Source of the DNA: Phycisphaerales bacterium
Lineage (GTDB): Bacteria > Planctomycetota > Phycisphaerae > Phycisphaerales > UBA1924
Direction: 5' to 3'
DNA length: 64,000 nt
NCBI GenBank assembly: GCA_029260515.1
Contig: JAJDDC010000035.1
Coordinates: 39,076-103,075, forward strand
The translations under genes and the position numbers were made by a program. The notes under the pieces are model-generated. The model searched no databases. It was not told where the DNA came from and saw nothing but the letters and a program-made list of their open reading frames with translations. This document shows, piece by piece, positions 16,681 to 25,875 of this stretch (position 1 is the first letter of the stretch; each line of letters starts with the position of its first letter).

Positions 16681-18017
16681 TGGACGCCCACCAGGGCGGA
16701 CAGGGGCGCCACGCCGTCCCCGACACGGACCCCCACGTCCGCCCCGCCCGCTACCTCACCCACGACCAGCCCCCGATCGGCGGCGTGCTCAAACAGCGCC
16801 CCGAGGACTTCATCGTCGAGGAGCTGCCCCTGTTCGCGCTCAAGGGCGAGGGCGAGCACATCTACCTCTTCGTCGAGAAGCGCGGCCTGGGCGCCATCGA
16901 CATGATCAACGCCATCGCCCGCCATTTCCGCGTCCGACCAGACGCCGTCGGCTCGGCGGGTCTCAAGGACAGGCACGCGATCACGCGACAGCTCGTCTCT
17001 GTCCACGCCCCGGGCAAGACGCCCGAGGACTTCCCCATGCTCGACCGCGAGGACATGCACGTCCTCTGGGCGGACCTGCACACCGAGAAACTCAAGCGGG
17101 GCGCCCTCCAGGGCAACCGCTTCGTCATCCGCCTGCGGGGCGTCGAGGCGACCAGCGCAATCGTCGCCGACAAGGTGCTCGAACGCCTGGCGCGTGAGGG
17201 CGTGCCCAACCGCTTCGGCGAGCAGCGATTCGGGTACGTCGGCAACAACCACCTGATCGGGCGGGCGATCGTCCTGCGAAACTACCAGGAGGCGGTGGAT
17301 CGCCTGCTGGGGCCCGACGAACGCGCCCCGCGCTCGCAGGAAGAGGCCAGGGCCAGGTACGCCGCGGGCGACATCGAGGGCGCGTGGAAGATCTTCCCCC
17401 GCTCGTTCCGGACCGAGCAGGTCGTCATCAACGCCCTGCTCAAGGGCAAGAGCCCCGAGGCCGCGCTCCGCGCTGTGCCCAAGAACGTGCGCTCGTACTA
17501 CATCAGCGCGTTCCAGTCGGCGATCTTCAACGCCATCCTCGACCAGCGCCTCATCGACGCGACGCTCGATCAGCTCCTCCCGGGCGACCTGGCCTACCAC
17601 CACGAGCACCGCTCGACGTTCGCGATCGACCAGTCCCACCTCGCCGGCGACCCGGGCGATGACGCGGGCGTGCCCGCGATGCTCGCACGCTTCGAGATCA
17701 GCCCCTCGGGCCCCTTGTGGGGACGCGAGATGACACGCCCGACCGGGCGCGCGGGCGAGGTCGAGCTCGACCGCCTCCGCGCCTTCGGCCTCGACACCGA
17801 CGACCTGGACCGGGCCGACGGGTCGATCGCCGAGATGATCGGGGGCGCGCGCCGCCCGCTGCGCGTGCCACTGACCGACCCCGACGTCGAGGGCGGGATG
17901 GACGAGCACGGCCCGTACATCAAGTGCGCGTTCGAGCTGCCCCGCGGCGCGTTCGCGACGACCGTCATGGAGGAGGTCTGCAAGACCCGCATCGACCAGG
18001 GCGAGGAACGTTCCTGA
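16680..18017 (+). CDS. truD: tRNA pseudouridine(13) synthase TruD
   Basis: 445 residues. Isomerises U13 of tRNA(Glu). Diagnostic motifs: VLKQRPEDFIVEE near the N-terminus, the catalytic SAGLKDRHAITRQ (Asp is the nucleophile), GNRFVIRLRG and VPNRFGEQRFG. The TRUD insertion domain is present (about 180-330, including SYYISAFQSAIFNAIL). Starts at ATG in a TGATG overlap with the preceding stop, so translation is probably coupled. Convergent with the DUF255 gene. Confidence 0.94.
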   Translation: MDAHQGGQGRHAVPDTDPHVRPARYLTHDQPPIGGVLKQRPEDFIVEELPLFALKGEGEHIYLFVEKRGLGAIDMINAIARHFRVRPDAVGSAGLKDRHAITRQLVSVHAPGKTPEDFPMLDREDMHVLWADLHTEKLKRGALQGNRFVIRLRGVEATSAIVADKVLERLAREGVPNRFGEQRFGYVGNNHLIGRAIVLRNYQEAVDRLLGPDERAPRSQEEARARYAAGDIEGAWKIFPRSFRTEQVVINALLKGKSPEAALRAVPKNVRSYYISAFQSAIFNAILDQRLIDATLDQLLPGDLAYHHEHRSTFAIDQSHLAGDPGDDAGVPAMLARFEISPSGPLWGREMTRPTGRAGEVELDRLRAFGLDTDDLDRADGSIAEMIGGARRPLRVPLTDPDVEGGMDEHGPYIKCAFELPRGAFATTVMEEVCKTRIDQGEERS

Positions 18018-18038
18018 TCAGTGCTCGACGCACGCGCG

Positions 18039-20387
18039 TCAGTCCAGCAGATCGATCCCGACGCCCAGCTCCAGTGTCCCGGGCGCAAGGCACTCGGTGT
18101 CGGTGCACGCCTGGAACGTGATCCCGAGCACCGGGTCTCCCGTGCTGGGCCCGACACCCGGGGCGTGCTCGACCGCGACGTCGAACTCGATCGTGCCCTT
18201 GTGAACCAGGATCGACTCGATGCCGGGGATGTCGGGCGCGTAGACCTCGCCCTCGGGGTAGTCGGCGTAGACCGCGACGCCCTGGCCACGCACCAGCCCC
18301 ACGCGCAGCGGGATCAGCCCCTCGCCCCCCGGGCCCGGGTCGGCCGCGACGATGTGGTAGCCGTCCTTGACCACCATGCGCAGCCGCACCGACGCGGGGT
18401 GGTCCGCCCCGACCTCGAGTACCTCGGCGCTGGCGAAGACATCGACGGGCGAGTCCTCGGGCGCCGCGGGCGCGGGCGCGTCGCGTTCGTCGAACTCGAT
18501 GCGCCCAGCAAGCCCCCCCGGGTCGCGCAGCATGACGAGCAGATGGCGTGTCGCCTCGACGACCGCCGCGGGCGACTCGCTCAGGCGCGGGCTCAGCGAG
18601 GCCAGCGTCCCGATCGCCCGGTCGAGGTGCTGCTCCTCGCCCGTCGCCCGGTGCAAGGCGAGCAGGGCGGCGAGCATCAGCGACGACCCGCAAGGGACCG
18701 CCCCGTCGTAGGTCGAACGCGTGCGCACGAACAGGTCGGACTGGCCCGCGCGCGTATCGAAGTACCCGCCGTCGGGGTCGGCGAAGGCTGAATGCGCGAG
18801 CTCGGCGATCTGTGACGCGGCCGTGAGGCGCTCGTCGCCCCGCGCGAACTCCGATTCGTGCAACGCGACGAGCCCGCGGATCAAGGCGGCGTGGTCCTCA
18901 AGGAAGGCGGGTGTCTTGGCCCGCCCGCCGCGTTCGACGCGGAGGAGCGTGCCGTCGGGCGCCCGCATCTGCGAGAGGATGTGCTTGGCGGCGTGGTCGG
19001 CGGCCTCGTGGTACCGCGCCTCTCCCGTCAGCTCCGCCCCCGCGACGAGCGCCTCGATCAGCAACCCGTTCCACGCGACGAGGACCTTGTCGTCCAGGTG
19101 CGGCTGCTCGCGCTGTGCGCGCGCCGCGTACAGCGCCGCGTTGATCGCGTCGATGCGCCCGAACAAGTCTTCGGGCGACATCCCCAGCCCGCCGGCGAGG
19201 TTCTCGGGGCGGTCGCGGAGGAACAGGATGTTCCGGGCCTCGTCGTCGGGATGGTGCGGGTCCTGGAAGTTCGGGCCCTTGTCCAGTGCGTAGAGCGTGA
19301 TCGCCAACTCGGCGTCGGACTCGGGCAATATCCCTCGCATCTGCTCCGGCGTCCACAGGTAGTTGAGCCCCTCGCGTCCGTCCACCTCCGCGTCCTGGGC
19401 GGAGTAGAACCCCGTCGCGCCGGGCTCGGGCGGGGCGGTCATCTCGCGGATCGTGTAGTCGAGCGTCCGGACGACGACGCGTCGGTACAGGTCGTCGTCG
19501 TAGACGCCAGCCGCGCGCGCGTACAGCGTCACCAGCTGCGCCTGGTCGTAGAGCATCTTCTCGAAGTGCGGCACGAGCCAGATCGCGTCGGTCGAGTACC
19601 GGTGGAACCCGCCGCCGACCTGGTCGAACATCCCGCCAAGGGCCATGCGGTCGAGTGTGGTGCGCACGGCCGCGTCGATCGCTGTTCGTGTGTCGCCATC
19701 GCTCCCCTCGCGGGCCTCGAGCAGGAGCATGAGGTTGGCGGGCTGGGGAAACTTGGGGGCGCCCCCGAAGCCGCCGTTGGTCCGATCGAACGAGCGGAGC
19801 AGCGACTCGACGGCGCTCGTCACGTGCGCGCGCCCGACGGGCGTCGGCTTCGCGTCGGACGCAAGCGCCGCGCGGACGCCCTGGGCGACCTGCTCGGCCT
19901 GGGCTTCGATCTCGTCACGCCGATCGCGCCACGCGTCGGAGATGCCCGTGAGCACCTGTGTGAACGCGGGCATGCCGTGCCTGGGTTCCTTGGGAAAGTA
20001 CGTGCCGCACCAGAACGGGCGGAGGAGTTCGGGCTCGAGGAAGCAGCTCATGGGCCAGCCGCCGCGGCCTGTCATGATCTGGGTCGCGGTCATGTACAGG
20101 TCGTCGATGTCTGGGCGTTCCTCGCGGTCCACCTTGACGCAGACGAACCGCTCGTTCATAACCGCCGCGGTCGCCTCGTCCTCGAAGCTCTCGCGCTCCA
20201 TGACGTGGCACCAGTAGCATGTGGAGTAGCCGATCGAGAGGAACACGGGCACGCCGCGTCGCCTGGCCTCGGTGAACGCGTCATCGCCCCAGGGGCGCCA
20301 GTCCACCGGGTTGTGCGCGTGCTGGAGGAGGTAGGGACTGGTCTCGCCCACGAGCTTGTTGGTGTGTCGGGGCTGGAGTTCTTGCAT
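18039..20387 (-). CDS. DUF255 thioredoxin-like/glycosidase-fold protein with DsbD-N-like C-terminus
   Basis: 782 residues. Residues 1-165 are the DUF255 (YyaL/SPATA20) thioredoxin-like domain with [10 protein letters not shown], the redox pair STCYWCHVM and [12 protein letters not shown]. Residues about 200-640 form the (alpha/alpha) barrel region seen in this family ([32 protein letters not shown]). The last 130 residues add a domain resembling the DsbD N-terminal domain ([17 protein letters not shown], then [12 protein letters not shown] with two cysteines). That suggests thiol-disulfide exchange, although no export signal is seen. Leader of about 40 nt from a TAGCAT hexamer at 20433-20428. 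Function of the core family is still unclear. Confidence 0.88.
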   Translation of the reverse strand: MQELQPRHTNKLVGETSPYLLQHAHNPVDWRPWGDDAFTEARRRGVPVFLSIGYSTCYWCHVMERESFEDEATAAVMNERFVCVKVDREERPDIDDLYMTATQIMTGRGGWPMSCFLEPELLRPFWCGTYFPKEPRHGMPAFTQVLTGISDAWRDRRDEIEAQAEQVAQGVRAALASDAKPTPVGRAHVTSAVESLLRSFDRTNGGFGGAPKFPQPANLMLLLEAREGSDGDTRTAIDAAVRTTLDRMALGGMFDQVGGGFHRYSTDAIWLVPHFEKMLYDQAQLVTLYARAAGVYDDDLYRRVVVRTLDYTIREMTAPPEPGATGFYSAQDAEVDGREGLNYLWTPEQMRGILPESDAELAITLYALDKGPNFQDPHHPDDEARNILFLRDRPENLAGGLGMSPEDLFGRIDAINAALYAARAQREQPHLDDKVLVAWNGLLIEALVAGAELTGEARYHEAADHAAKHILSQMRAPDGTLLRVERGGRAKTPAFLEDHAALIRGLVALHESEFARGDERLTAASQIAELAHSAFADPDGGYFDTRAGQSDLFVRTRSTYDGAVPCGSSLMLAALLALHRATGEEQHLDRAIGTLASLSPRLSESPAAVVEATRHLLVMLRDPGGLAGRIEFDERDAPAPAAPEDSPVDVFASAEVLEVGADHPASVRLRMVVKDGYHIVAADPGPGGEGLIPLRVGLVRGQGVAVYADYPEGEVYAPDIPGIESILVHKGTIEFDVAVEHAPGVGPSTGDPVLGITFQACTDTECLAPGTLELGVGIDLLD

Positions 20388-20427
20388 CGGCGTCTCGCGA
20401 TTCAGTTCGGCGGCGGGCGTCGCGCGA

Positions 20428-20433
20428 TGCTAG
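20428..20433 (-). promoter_or_regulatory. candidate -10 of the DUF255 gene
   Basis: TAGCAT on the minus strand about 40 bp before the ATG at 20387, just beyond the stop of the upstream gene. No clear -35. Confidence 0.35.
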
Positions 20434-20439
20434 GTATGC

Positions 20440-21423
20440 TCAGCGCCCGATCCGCCGGAAGACGAGCGAGGCCATCCACCCGGGCGCCGAGGCGTCCGGG
20501 GCGACCGGGACGCGCCCGCGTGAGCACCCCCTGGCGCGGCGGAGGGCGGTCAGGCTGGAGCGGACGGCCGCGTCTGTCGGCAGGACCACGCCCGTGACCG
20601 AGACCATCGCGTCCAGGATCCGCGGGTCGTCCTCGTCATCGGGCGGGCGCGTGAGCCGTTCGCGGGCGTCGTCGAATGCCCGGCCGTACGCGTCTGCGGC
20701 CAGGCGCAGGGGAGCGTCGAGCCCGGGCGATGCCTCACCCGCGTCGATGGCGGCGGCGAAACACTCGGACACGCGCGCGCGCAGGGCGCCAAGGGGCGCG
20801 TGCAGCGTCTCGCGCGCCTCGATAAGGCGCTCGCCCGGCGCCTGGACAAGCATGGGCGCGGCGAACGCGAAGACGCGGCGCGTGAGGCGCTCCTCGGCGC
20901 GCTGTGCGAGCGATGCGGGCGCGGCCCGGGCCGCCGCCAGACCGCTCCTCGCCGCGAACCTGTCCATAGCCGCAGACAGGGGCACGCACCATCCGGGGTC
21001 GGGCCCGCCTCGGACGAGGTCGCGGGCGACGCTCTCGAGCCAGCGGTGCGGGTCGAGACCGCCGGCGCGGGCGCCGAGGAACGGGCGGAGTTCGGCCAGT
21101 TCCTCGCGCTGCTCGAACTGCGCGAGGATGTCGAGCAGGTCCTGGCCCGCGTCGTCGTCGTTGAGGCGGGCGCCCACCACGCCTTCATCCCATAGAGGCG
21201 CCGACCACGACCACGCCTCCATGAAACGGGCGTACGCGGGGCTCTGCTTGGCGCGTTCATGGGCGAACGCGTCGCCCGGGGGCAGCGGGAGCATGGTGAC
21301 GACGCGGTCGGCGAGGACCGCCGCCCCCAGCGCGGGCAGTTCTTGTGTCGCAAGGTGGTAGGGGCTGAGCGCGACGCCAAGCTGGGCGCGGGCCGCGACC
21401 GGGACGGGCAACGCCCGGCTCAC
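20440..21423 (-). CDS. protein of unknown function
   Basis: 327 residues from a GTG in a GTGA overlap with the upstream hydrolase stop. Ala/Arg/Leu-rich and mostly helical in appearance. N-terminal third has DRVVTMLPLPPGDAFAHERAKQSPAYARFMEAWSW; the C-terminal part has ALRARVSECFAAAIDAGEA and DAMVSVTGVVLPTDAAVRSSL. No signal peptide, membrane helix or catalytic motif recognised. Tight coupling to the hydrolase gene suggests a shared process. The frame stays open into the hydrolase gene, but the upstream part is an Arg/Pro-rich shadow. Confidence 0.65.
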   Translation of the reverse strand: MSRALPVPVAARAQLGVALSPYHLATQELPALGAAVLADRVVTMLPLPPGDAFAHERAKQSPAYARFMEAWSWSAPLWDEGVVGARLNDDDAGQDLLDILAQFEQREELAELRPFLGARAGGLDPHRWLESVARDLVRGGPDPGWCVPLSAAMDRFAARSGLAAARAAPASLAQRAEERLTRRVFAFAAPMLVQAPGERLIEARETLHAPLGALRARVSECFAAAIDAGEASPGLDAPLRLAADAYGRAFDDARERLTRPPDDEDDPRILDAMVSVTGVVLPTDAAVRSSLTALRRARGCSRGRVPVAPDASAPGWMASLVFRRIGR

Positions 21424-22826
21424 GCGTCGGGCTCGGGCGAGAGCTCGGGGACCACGGACTCGAGCCACCGGCTGATCCGGTCGAGCTGTGTGGGCAGGAA
21501 CAGAAAGATCAGCTCGTGCCCGACCGGATAGACCCAGCGCTCGGGGCGCCCGAGGCGGCGCCAGAGCTGCTCGCCTGATTCGGCGGGGACGGCCTTGTCC
21601 TTGGCGGCGTGCAGCATCAGCACGGGCTTGTCGCGCATCGCCTCGGCCGTGTGGTACGGGTCGAAGGGCGCGAACCGGAGGTAGGCCTCGCACCACTCGT
21701 CGATCTCGCGCTTCGACGGATGGCGCCCCTTCCACTTCACTCGGAGCGAATCGATGCTGCTCGAGTAGTTGCTGTCCAGGATGATCTCGAGGATGTTGCT
21801 CCCGCCCGCGATCAGGACGGCGGCGTCGTACAGGTCCGGCGCGCGCGCGTGGACGGTCGGCGTGAGCATCGCGCCCCCGCTCATCGTGACCAGCACGCGC
21901 GGGCGGTCCTCCAGTTCCGGGAGTTCTTCGAGCGTGTGCAGGACTGCGCCCTCGGTCGCGTAGGCCATCTCGGCGGCCTTGTCCTTGAACATCGCCGCAA
22001 CCAGGCGGGCCCAACGTTGCGTCCACCCCCCCGATTCGTCGGGCTCGATCTCCAGCGAGATGAGCTGCGTGAACCGCGAGGGGTGCGAGAGCATGCGGAG
22101 CACCTCCCAGCCCTGGGCGCGGAAGTAGCGGACGGTGGACTCGACGACGGGCTCGGGCGTGCCGAACATGCCGGGCAGGAGGACGATCAGGCCCTTGGGT
22201 CGGGCGCCGAACGGCTCGTAGCGTGCGAACCAGGTCCGGTCGATCTCGATGTGCGGGACGCCGTCGATGTGCGAGACCGTCTCGCCCGAGACGAACCGGA
22301 AGATCTCGCCCGGCTCGTCGGCGTCGGCGAGCAGACGCTCGGTCTCTTCTGCCGGGCGCGGGTTGTTGGGGTCCTCGAATCGCCGGACGAAGACGTACGC
22401 CCCCGCGCCCTCGGCGCGGAAGCGGTACAGGCCGATCCCGTTCTCGCCCGCGGCCAGGCGCTCGACTGGCTCGCGCTCCTCCTCGGGCGTCCGCATCTGG
22501 TGGTGCTCGCCCAGGCGGACACCCCGCAGGTCGTCGATCGGGCCCTCGACCCGGGCGATCACGCCCTGGGCACGCTGGCCGGACCTCCCCCACCGCTTCG
22601 GCCACTCGAGCGGGGAGTCGGGCTCGATCGCGTCCTCGTCGGACGGGGCGGCGCCCTCGACCACCGCCATCCGCGATGGCGCCTGGATCGCGACGCACGC
22701 GGGCAGGGCCGCCATCGCGATCACAAAAACGCCCGCGAGCACGCGGGTCGCCAGAACCGATATCTCGTCGCGTCGGGTGCGCAATCTCACGCCTTTGCAC
22801 CAGCAAACAATGGCCCGCTCCATCAT
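21420..22826 (-). CDS. alpha/beta hydrolase, probable lipoprotein
   Basis: 468 residues. The ATG at 22826 is exactly 6 nt after a TATGAT hexamer; a start 13 codons upstream would lie before that promoter. Basic N-terminus and hydrophobic segment (about 25-43) ending in LPAC, a plausible but atypical lipobox (Cys44). The hydrolase domain (about 215-465) has IVLLPGMFG, the nucleophile turn VTMSGGAML, an acidic residue in HAAKDKAVPAE and the catalytic His in YPVGHEL. Substrate unknown. Divergent from the PopT/DUF368 gene with 24 bp between start codons. Confidence 0.8.
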   Translation of the reverse strand: MMERAIVCWCKGVRLRTRRDEISVLATRVLAGVFVIAMAALPACVAIQAPSRMAVVEGAAPSDEDAIEPDSPLEWPKRWGRSGQRAQGVIARVEGPIDDLRGVRLGEHHQMRTPEEEREPVERLAAGENGIGLYRFRAEGAGAYVFVRRFEDPNNPRPAEETERLLADADEPGEIFRFVSGETVSHIDGVPHIEIDRTWFARYEPFGARPKGLIVLLPGMFGTPEPVVESTVRYFRAQGWEVLRMLSHPSRFTQLISLEIEPDESGGWTQRWARLVAAMFKDKAAEMAYATEGAVLHTLEELPELEDRPRVLVTMSGGAMLTPTVHARAPDLYDAAVLIAGGSNILEIILDSNYSSSIDSLRVKWKGRHPSKREIDEWCEAYLRFAPFDPYHTAEAMRDKPVLMLHAAKDKAVPAESGEQLWRRLGRPERWVYPVGHELIFLFLPTQLDRISRWLESVVPELSPEPDA

Positions 22827-22832
22827 CGGCCG

Positions 22833-22838
22833 ATCATA
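22833..22838 (-). promoter_or_regulatory. candidate -10 of the hydrolase operon (leaderless)
   Basis: TATGAT on the minus strand, ending exactly 6 nt before the ATG at 22826. It overlaps any promoter for the divergent gene at 22851; a weaker TAGAGA lies at 22837-22842 on the plus strand, 8 nt before that ATG. Confidence 0.55.
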
Positions 22839-22850
22839 GAGAGCAGACGC

Positions 22851-23900
22851 ATGGGCGACACACACGAATCATCCGATCGCCCCGCACAGGGCGCCAGCGA
22901 CGCCACCTCGCGGGAGGGCGCGGACCACCTGTCCGCCGGCCTGATCGCCCGGGCGGCGGTCGGGGGCGCCCTTATGGGCCTTGCCAACCTCGTGCCCGGG
23001 ATCTCGGGCGGGACCATGCTCGTCGCAACGGGCGTCTACAGGCGGTTCATCGACGCGATCAGCGATCTGACCCGCCTGCGTCTGGGGCGGGACCCAATCA
23101 TCCTCGTCGCCGTCATCGTCGTCTCGGCGCTGCTGGCGATTGTCGCCCTCGCGTCCAGCGTGTCGGCGGCGCTGGTCCACTTCCGCTGGGGGATGTACGC
23201 GCTGTTCATCGGGCTGACGCTCGGCGGTGCGCCCGTGCTCGTGCGCATGGCCAGGCCTTTCACGCGTTCGGTCTGGCTCGGGCTCTTCGTCGGCGCGGTC
23301 CTGATGGCGGGCGTGGTGCTCGTCCAGGAGCTGGGCGGCGTGGGCGGGGGCGGGCGGACGAACAGCGTGCTGCTCGTCGTCGCGGGGGCCGCGGGCGCCA
23401 GCGCCATGATCCTGCCAGGCGTCTCGGGCGCGTACCTGCTGCTCATCCTGGGCCAGTACCGTCCCGTGCTCGACGCGATCGGGTCGGCCAAGGACGCGGC
23501 GACCTCGGGCGACGTGGGCGGCGTGCTCGACCAGCTGCACGTCATCATCCCCGTCGGCGTCGGTGTGGTGCTGGGCGTGGTCGTGGTCGCCAACGTCCTG
23601 CGTGTCGTCTTCCACAAGTACGAGAAAGCAACGCTGGGCGTGCTGCTCGGGCTGCTGCTCGCCGCGCCCCTGGGTCTGTACCCCTTTAAACAGGGCGTCG
23701 CGCCCGAGGTCGGGCAGGCGTTCCGGGGCGAGGTCGTCACCGAGGAATCGCTTGGCGAGATCGATCCGAAAGACTGGGACGAGCGGCTCTTCACACCCAG
23801 CGCGATGCAGGTGGGCGTGGCGCTGGGGCTCTTGCTCGTCGGGTTCGGCGCGACCCTGGGCGTGGCGCGGCTCGGGCGGGACGGTCAGTCGGAGGACTGA
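22851..23900 (+). CDS. DUF368 (PopT) undecaprenyl-phosphate translocase family
   Basis: 349 residues, about eight membrane helices. The family signature ALMGLANLVPGISGGTMLVATGVY is at residues 40-63, and a second related half has ASAMILPGVSGAYLLLILGQY near 185. DUF368 proteins have been shown to return undecaprenyl phosphate across the cytoplasmic membrane for reuse in cell-wall synthesis. The first 27 residues are soluble and polar. The 3' end overlaps lgt by 16 bp on the opposite strand. Confidence 0.9.
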   Translation: MGDTHESSDRPAQGASDATSREGADHLSAGLIARAAVGGALMGLANLVPGISGGTMLVATGVYRRFIDAISDLTRLRLGRDPIILVAVIVVSALLAIVALASSVSAALVHFRWGMYALFIGLTLGGAPVLVRMARPFTRSVWLGLFVGAVLMAGVVLVQELGGVGGGGRTNSVLLVVAGAAGASAMILPGVSGAYLLLILGQYRPVLDAIGSAKDAATSGDVGGVLDQLHVIIPVGVGVVLGVVVVANVLRVVFHKYEKATLGVLLGLLLAAPLGLYPFKQGVAPEVGQAFRGEVVTEESLGEIDPKDWDERLFTPSAMQVGVALGLLLVGFGATLGVARLGRDGQSED

Positions 23901-25006
23901 CCCGCCGGCTCGGTTGCGGACGCGGGCGGTGTTGTGCGCGTCGCCCACCCGCCCATCTTTGCGCCGCCCCGACGTGTGATGACGACGAGGATGACGGCGC
24001 CCGCGATCATCATCGCGGCGCTGAGCCACTGGCCGCGCGACAGGCCCAGCGGGCGTTGGACCGCCAGGTGGTCGTCGGGCAGGCGCCAGAGCTCGGTCGT
24101 GATACGGGCGGCGCCGTAGCTGATGAGGAACCAGCACCCCACCACGCCCGGCACGCGGGGCTTGCGGGCGATCCACCAGACCAGCAGTCCCACGAGCACA
24201 CCCTCGATCGCCTGGTAGAGCTGCGACGGGTGTCGGGCGGCGACGAGCGGCTCGAGGCGGGCGTGCACGTCCGGCGCGCCGCGCCACAAGGCCTCGAGCA
24301 CGCGCTCGTAGGCACGCGCGTAGCTGTCGCCCTCGCGCGCAAACTCGGCCACCAGCGTGTCGAGCTGGAACCCCTGGTCGGCGTTCAGGACCGGGTGGTG
24401 GTCGGTGAGGACTTCTTGCGGGAAGCGGACGGCCCACCAGGGCGCGGGCTCGCCCGGCTGTGCGACAAGCTTGCCCAGCAGCTCGCCGTTGACGAAGTTG
24501 GCGACGCGTCCGATCGCGTAGCCGGGCATGGCGAGCATCGGGAGCAGGTCCATGACGTGCAGGGGCGGGATCCTGGCAACGCGCTGGCCTTGCTCGTCCC
24601 TGAACCCCCGGGACACCCACCAGGCGGCGAGGACGAGGCCGACGATGGCGCCGTGCGAGGCCATGCCCCCGTTGTTGATCGCCAGCAAGCCCCACCAGGG
24701 GGGCGAGTCGGAGAAATACCAGAGAAGGCTGGGCTGGTAGATGAGCACGTAGCCGAGGCGCCCGCCCAGGACCGTGCCCAGGACGAGCACGACGATGGCG
24801 TCGAAGACGCGCTGGCGCGGGATGGGGGTAAAGCCGCGCTTCGAGAGCCAGCGGAGCAGGACATAGGCGATGGAGAAGCCGGCGATGTACGACAGGCCGT
24901 ACCAGCGGATTCCGAAGCCCTCGGAGAGGCGGAGGACGTAAGGCGAGACGTCGTGGAGCCAGGCGGCGCCGAGGTCGGTCGCGGCGTTGGTCGTCGGCGT
25001 GGTCAT
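23885..25006 (-). CDS. lgt: prolipoprotein diacylglyceryl transferase
   Basis: 373 residues, longer than the usual 270-300. Transfers diacylglyceryl from phosphatidylglycerol to the lipobox cysteine of prolipoproteins. Seen: FGIRWYGLSYIAGF in the first helices, GGMASHGAIVG with the conserved His, the Lgt signature GRVANFVNGELLGK and ARHPSQLYQAIEG. An enlarged periplasmic arm (about 195-265) and an extended C-terminal tail account for the extra length. ATG in an ATGA overlap with the tatD stop. Fits the several likely lipoproteins in the window. Confidence 0.95.
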   Translation of the reverse strand: MTTPTTNAATDLGAAWLHDVSPYVLRLSEGFGIRWYGLSYIAGFSIAYVLLRWLSKRGFTPIPRQRVFDAIVVLVLGTVLGGRLGYVLIYQPSLLWYFSDSPPWWGLLAINNGGMASHGAIVGLVLAAWWVSRGFRDEQGQRVARIPPLHVMDLLPMLAMPGYAIGRVANFVNGELLGKLVAQPGEPAPWWAVRFPQEVLTDHHPVLNADQGFQLDTLVAEFAREGDSYARAYERVLEALWRGAPDVHARLEPLVAARHPSQLYQAIEGVLVGLLVWWIARKPRVPGVVGCWFLISYGAARITTELWRLPDDHLAVQRPLGLSRGQWLSAAMMIAGAVILVVITRRGGAKMGGWATRTTPPASATEPAGQSSD

Positions 25007-25806
25007 GCGCTGGGCGAGGCCTCGGGGACGCGGATGCCGAAGAACCGCTCGGTGTTCTCGTTGATCGCGCGGTGGAACTGGTCGAAGTCGATGTTCTTGA
25101 TCTGGGCGATGCGCCGGGCGGTGTAGCTCGTGAACCCGGGCTCGCAGGGTCGGACGCCCCGCTTAGGCTCGGGCGAGAGGAACGGCGCGTCGGTCTCGCA
25201 CATGATCCGATCGAGGGGCACGAGCGCCGCGGCCTCCGCCACCTCGGGCGCGTTTTTGTACGTGACGACGCCCGTGAACGAGATCATCGCGCCCAGGTCC
25301 AGGGCCTTGCGTGCGTCGCCGGGCCCGCCCGTGAAACAGTGGAAGACGAACCGCGTGGGGTCGAGCGTCGTGGCACGGAGGATCGGGATCAGGTCGTCGA
25401 ATGCCTCGCGGCAGTGCAGGACGACGGCCTTCTGCGTGCCGTTGGCTTTCCACCGCTCGAGGTGCGCCAGCTGCTCGGCGAGCACGGCCCGCTGGAGGTC
25501 CCCGGGCGGCCTGTCGTAGTGGTTGTCGAGGCCCAGCTCGCCGAACGCGACGCACCTGGGGTGGTCCGCCAGCGCACGGACCGCGTTCCAGTCGTGCGGG
25601 CCCTTGTCCGAGTACAGCGGGTGCACGCCGGCAGAGCACCAGACGTTGTCGCGCCCCTCGAGCACCATCCGGATGTCCTCTGCGTCGTGCGAGGTCGTCG
25701 AGATCGTGATCGCGCCCGTGACGCCCATCGCCCGGGCGTTGTCGAGCACCTCGTCGATCCGCCCGGCGAAGTCGGGGAAGGTGAGGTGGCAGTGCGTGTC
25801 GATCAC
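25003..25806 (-). CDS. tatD: TatD family metal-dependent DNase
   Basis: 267 residues from a GTG (VIDTHCHL) placed exactly 6 nt after TATCCT. Metal-binding HxH in DTHCHL, Glu in AFGELGLDNHYD, His in VVLHCREAFDD, His in FVFHCFTGG and Asp in CETDAPFLSPEPKRG. Family members are 3'-5' exonucleases/deoxyribonucleases involved in DNA repair and degradation. A longer frame of 27 residues upstream was rejected because it precedes the putative promoter and lacks family similarity. Operon with lgt; divergent from the dehydratase gene. Confidence 0.94.
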   Translation of the reverse strand: MIDTHCHLTFPDFAGRIDEVLDNARAMGVTGAITISTTSHDAEDIRMVLEGRDNVWCSAGVHPLYSDKGPHDWNAVRALADHPRCVAFGELGLDNHYDRPPGDLQRAVLAEQLAHLERWKANGTQKAVVLHCREAFDDLIPILRATTLDPTRFVFHCFTGGPGDARKALDLGAMISFTGVVTYKNAPEVAEAAALVPLDRIMCETDAPFLSPEPKRGVRPCEPGFTSYTARRIAQIKNIDFDQFHRAINENTERFFGIRVPEASPSA

Positions 25807-25812
25807 GGCGTG

Positions 25813-25818
25813 AGGATA
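25813..25818 (-). promoter_or_regulatory. candidate -10 of tatD-lgt (leaderless)
   Basis: TATCCT on the minus strand, ending exactly 6 nt before the tatD GTG. No Shine-Dalgarno. Confidence 0.55.
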
Positions 25819-25863
25819 CGCGGACTGGCGGTTCGCGGGTGGGCGGTGCGCGGGCGCCGGCGG

Positions 25864-25869
25864 TAGCAT
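25864..25869 (+). promoter_or_regulatory. candidate -10 of the NAD(P)H-hydrate dehydratase gene (leaderless)
   Basis: TAGCAT ending exactly 6 nt before the ATG at 25876. The divergent tatD hexamer lies 45 bp away in the same 69-bp gap. Confidence 0.55.
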
Positions 25870-25875
25870 CGTGCG

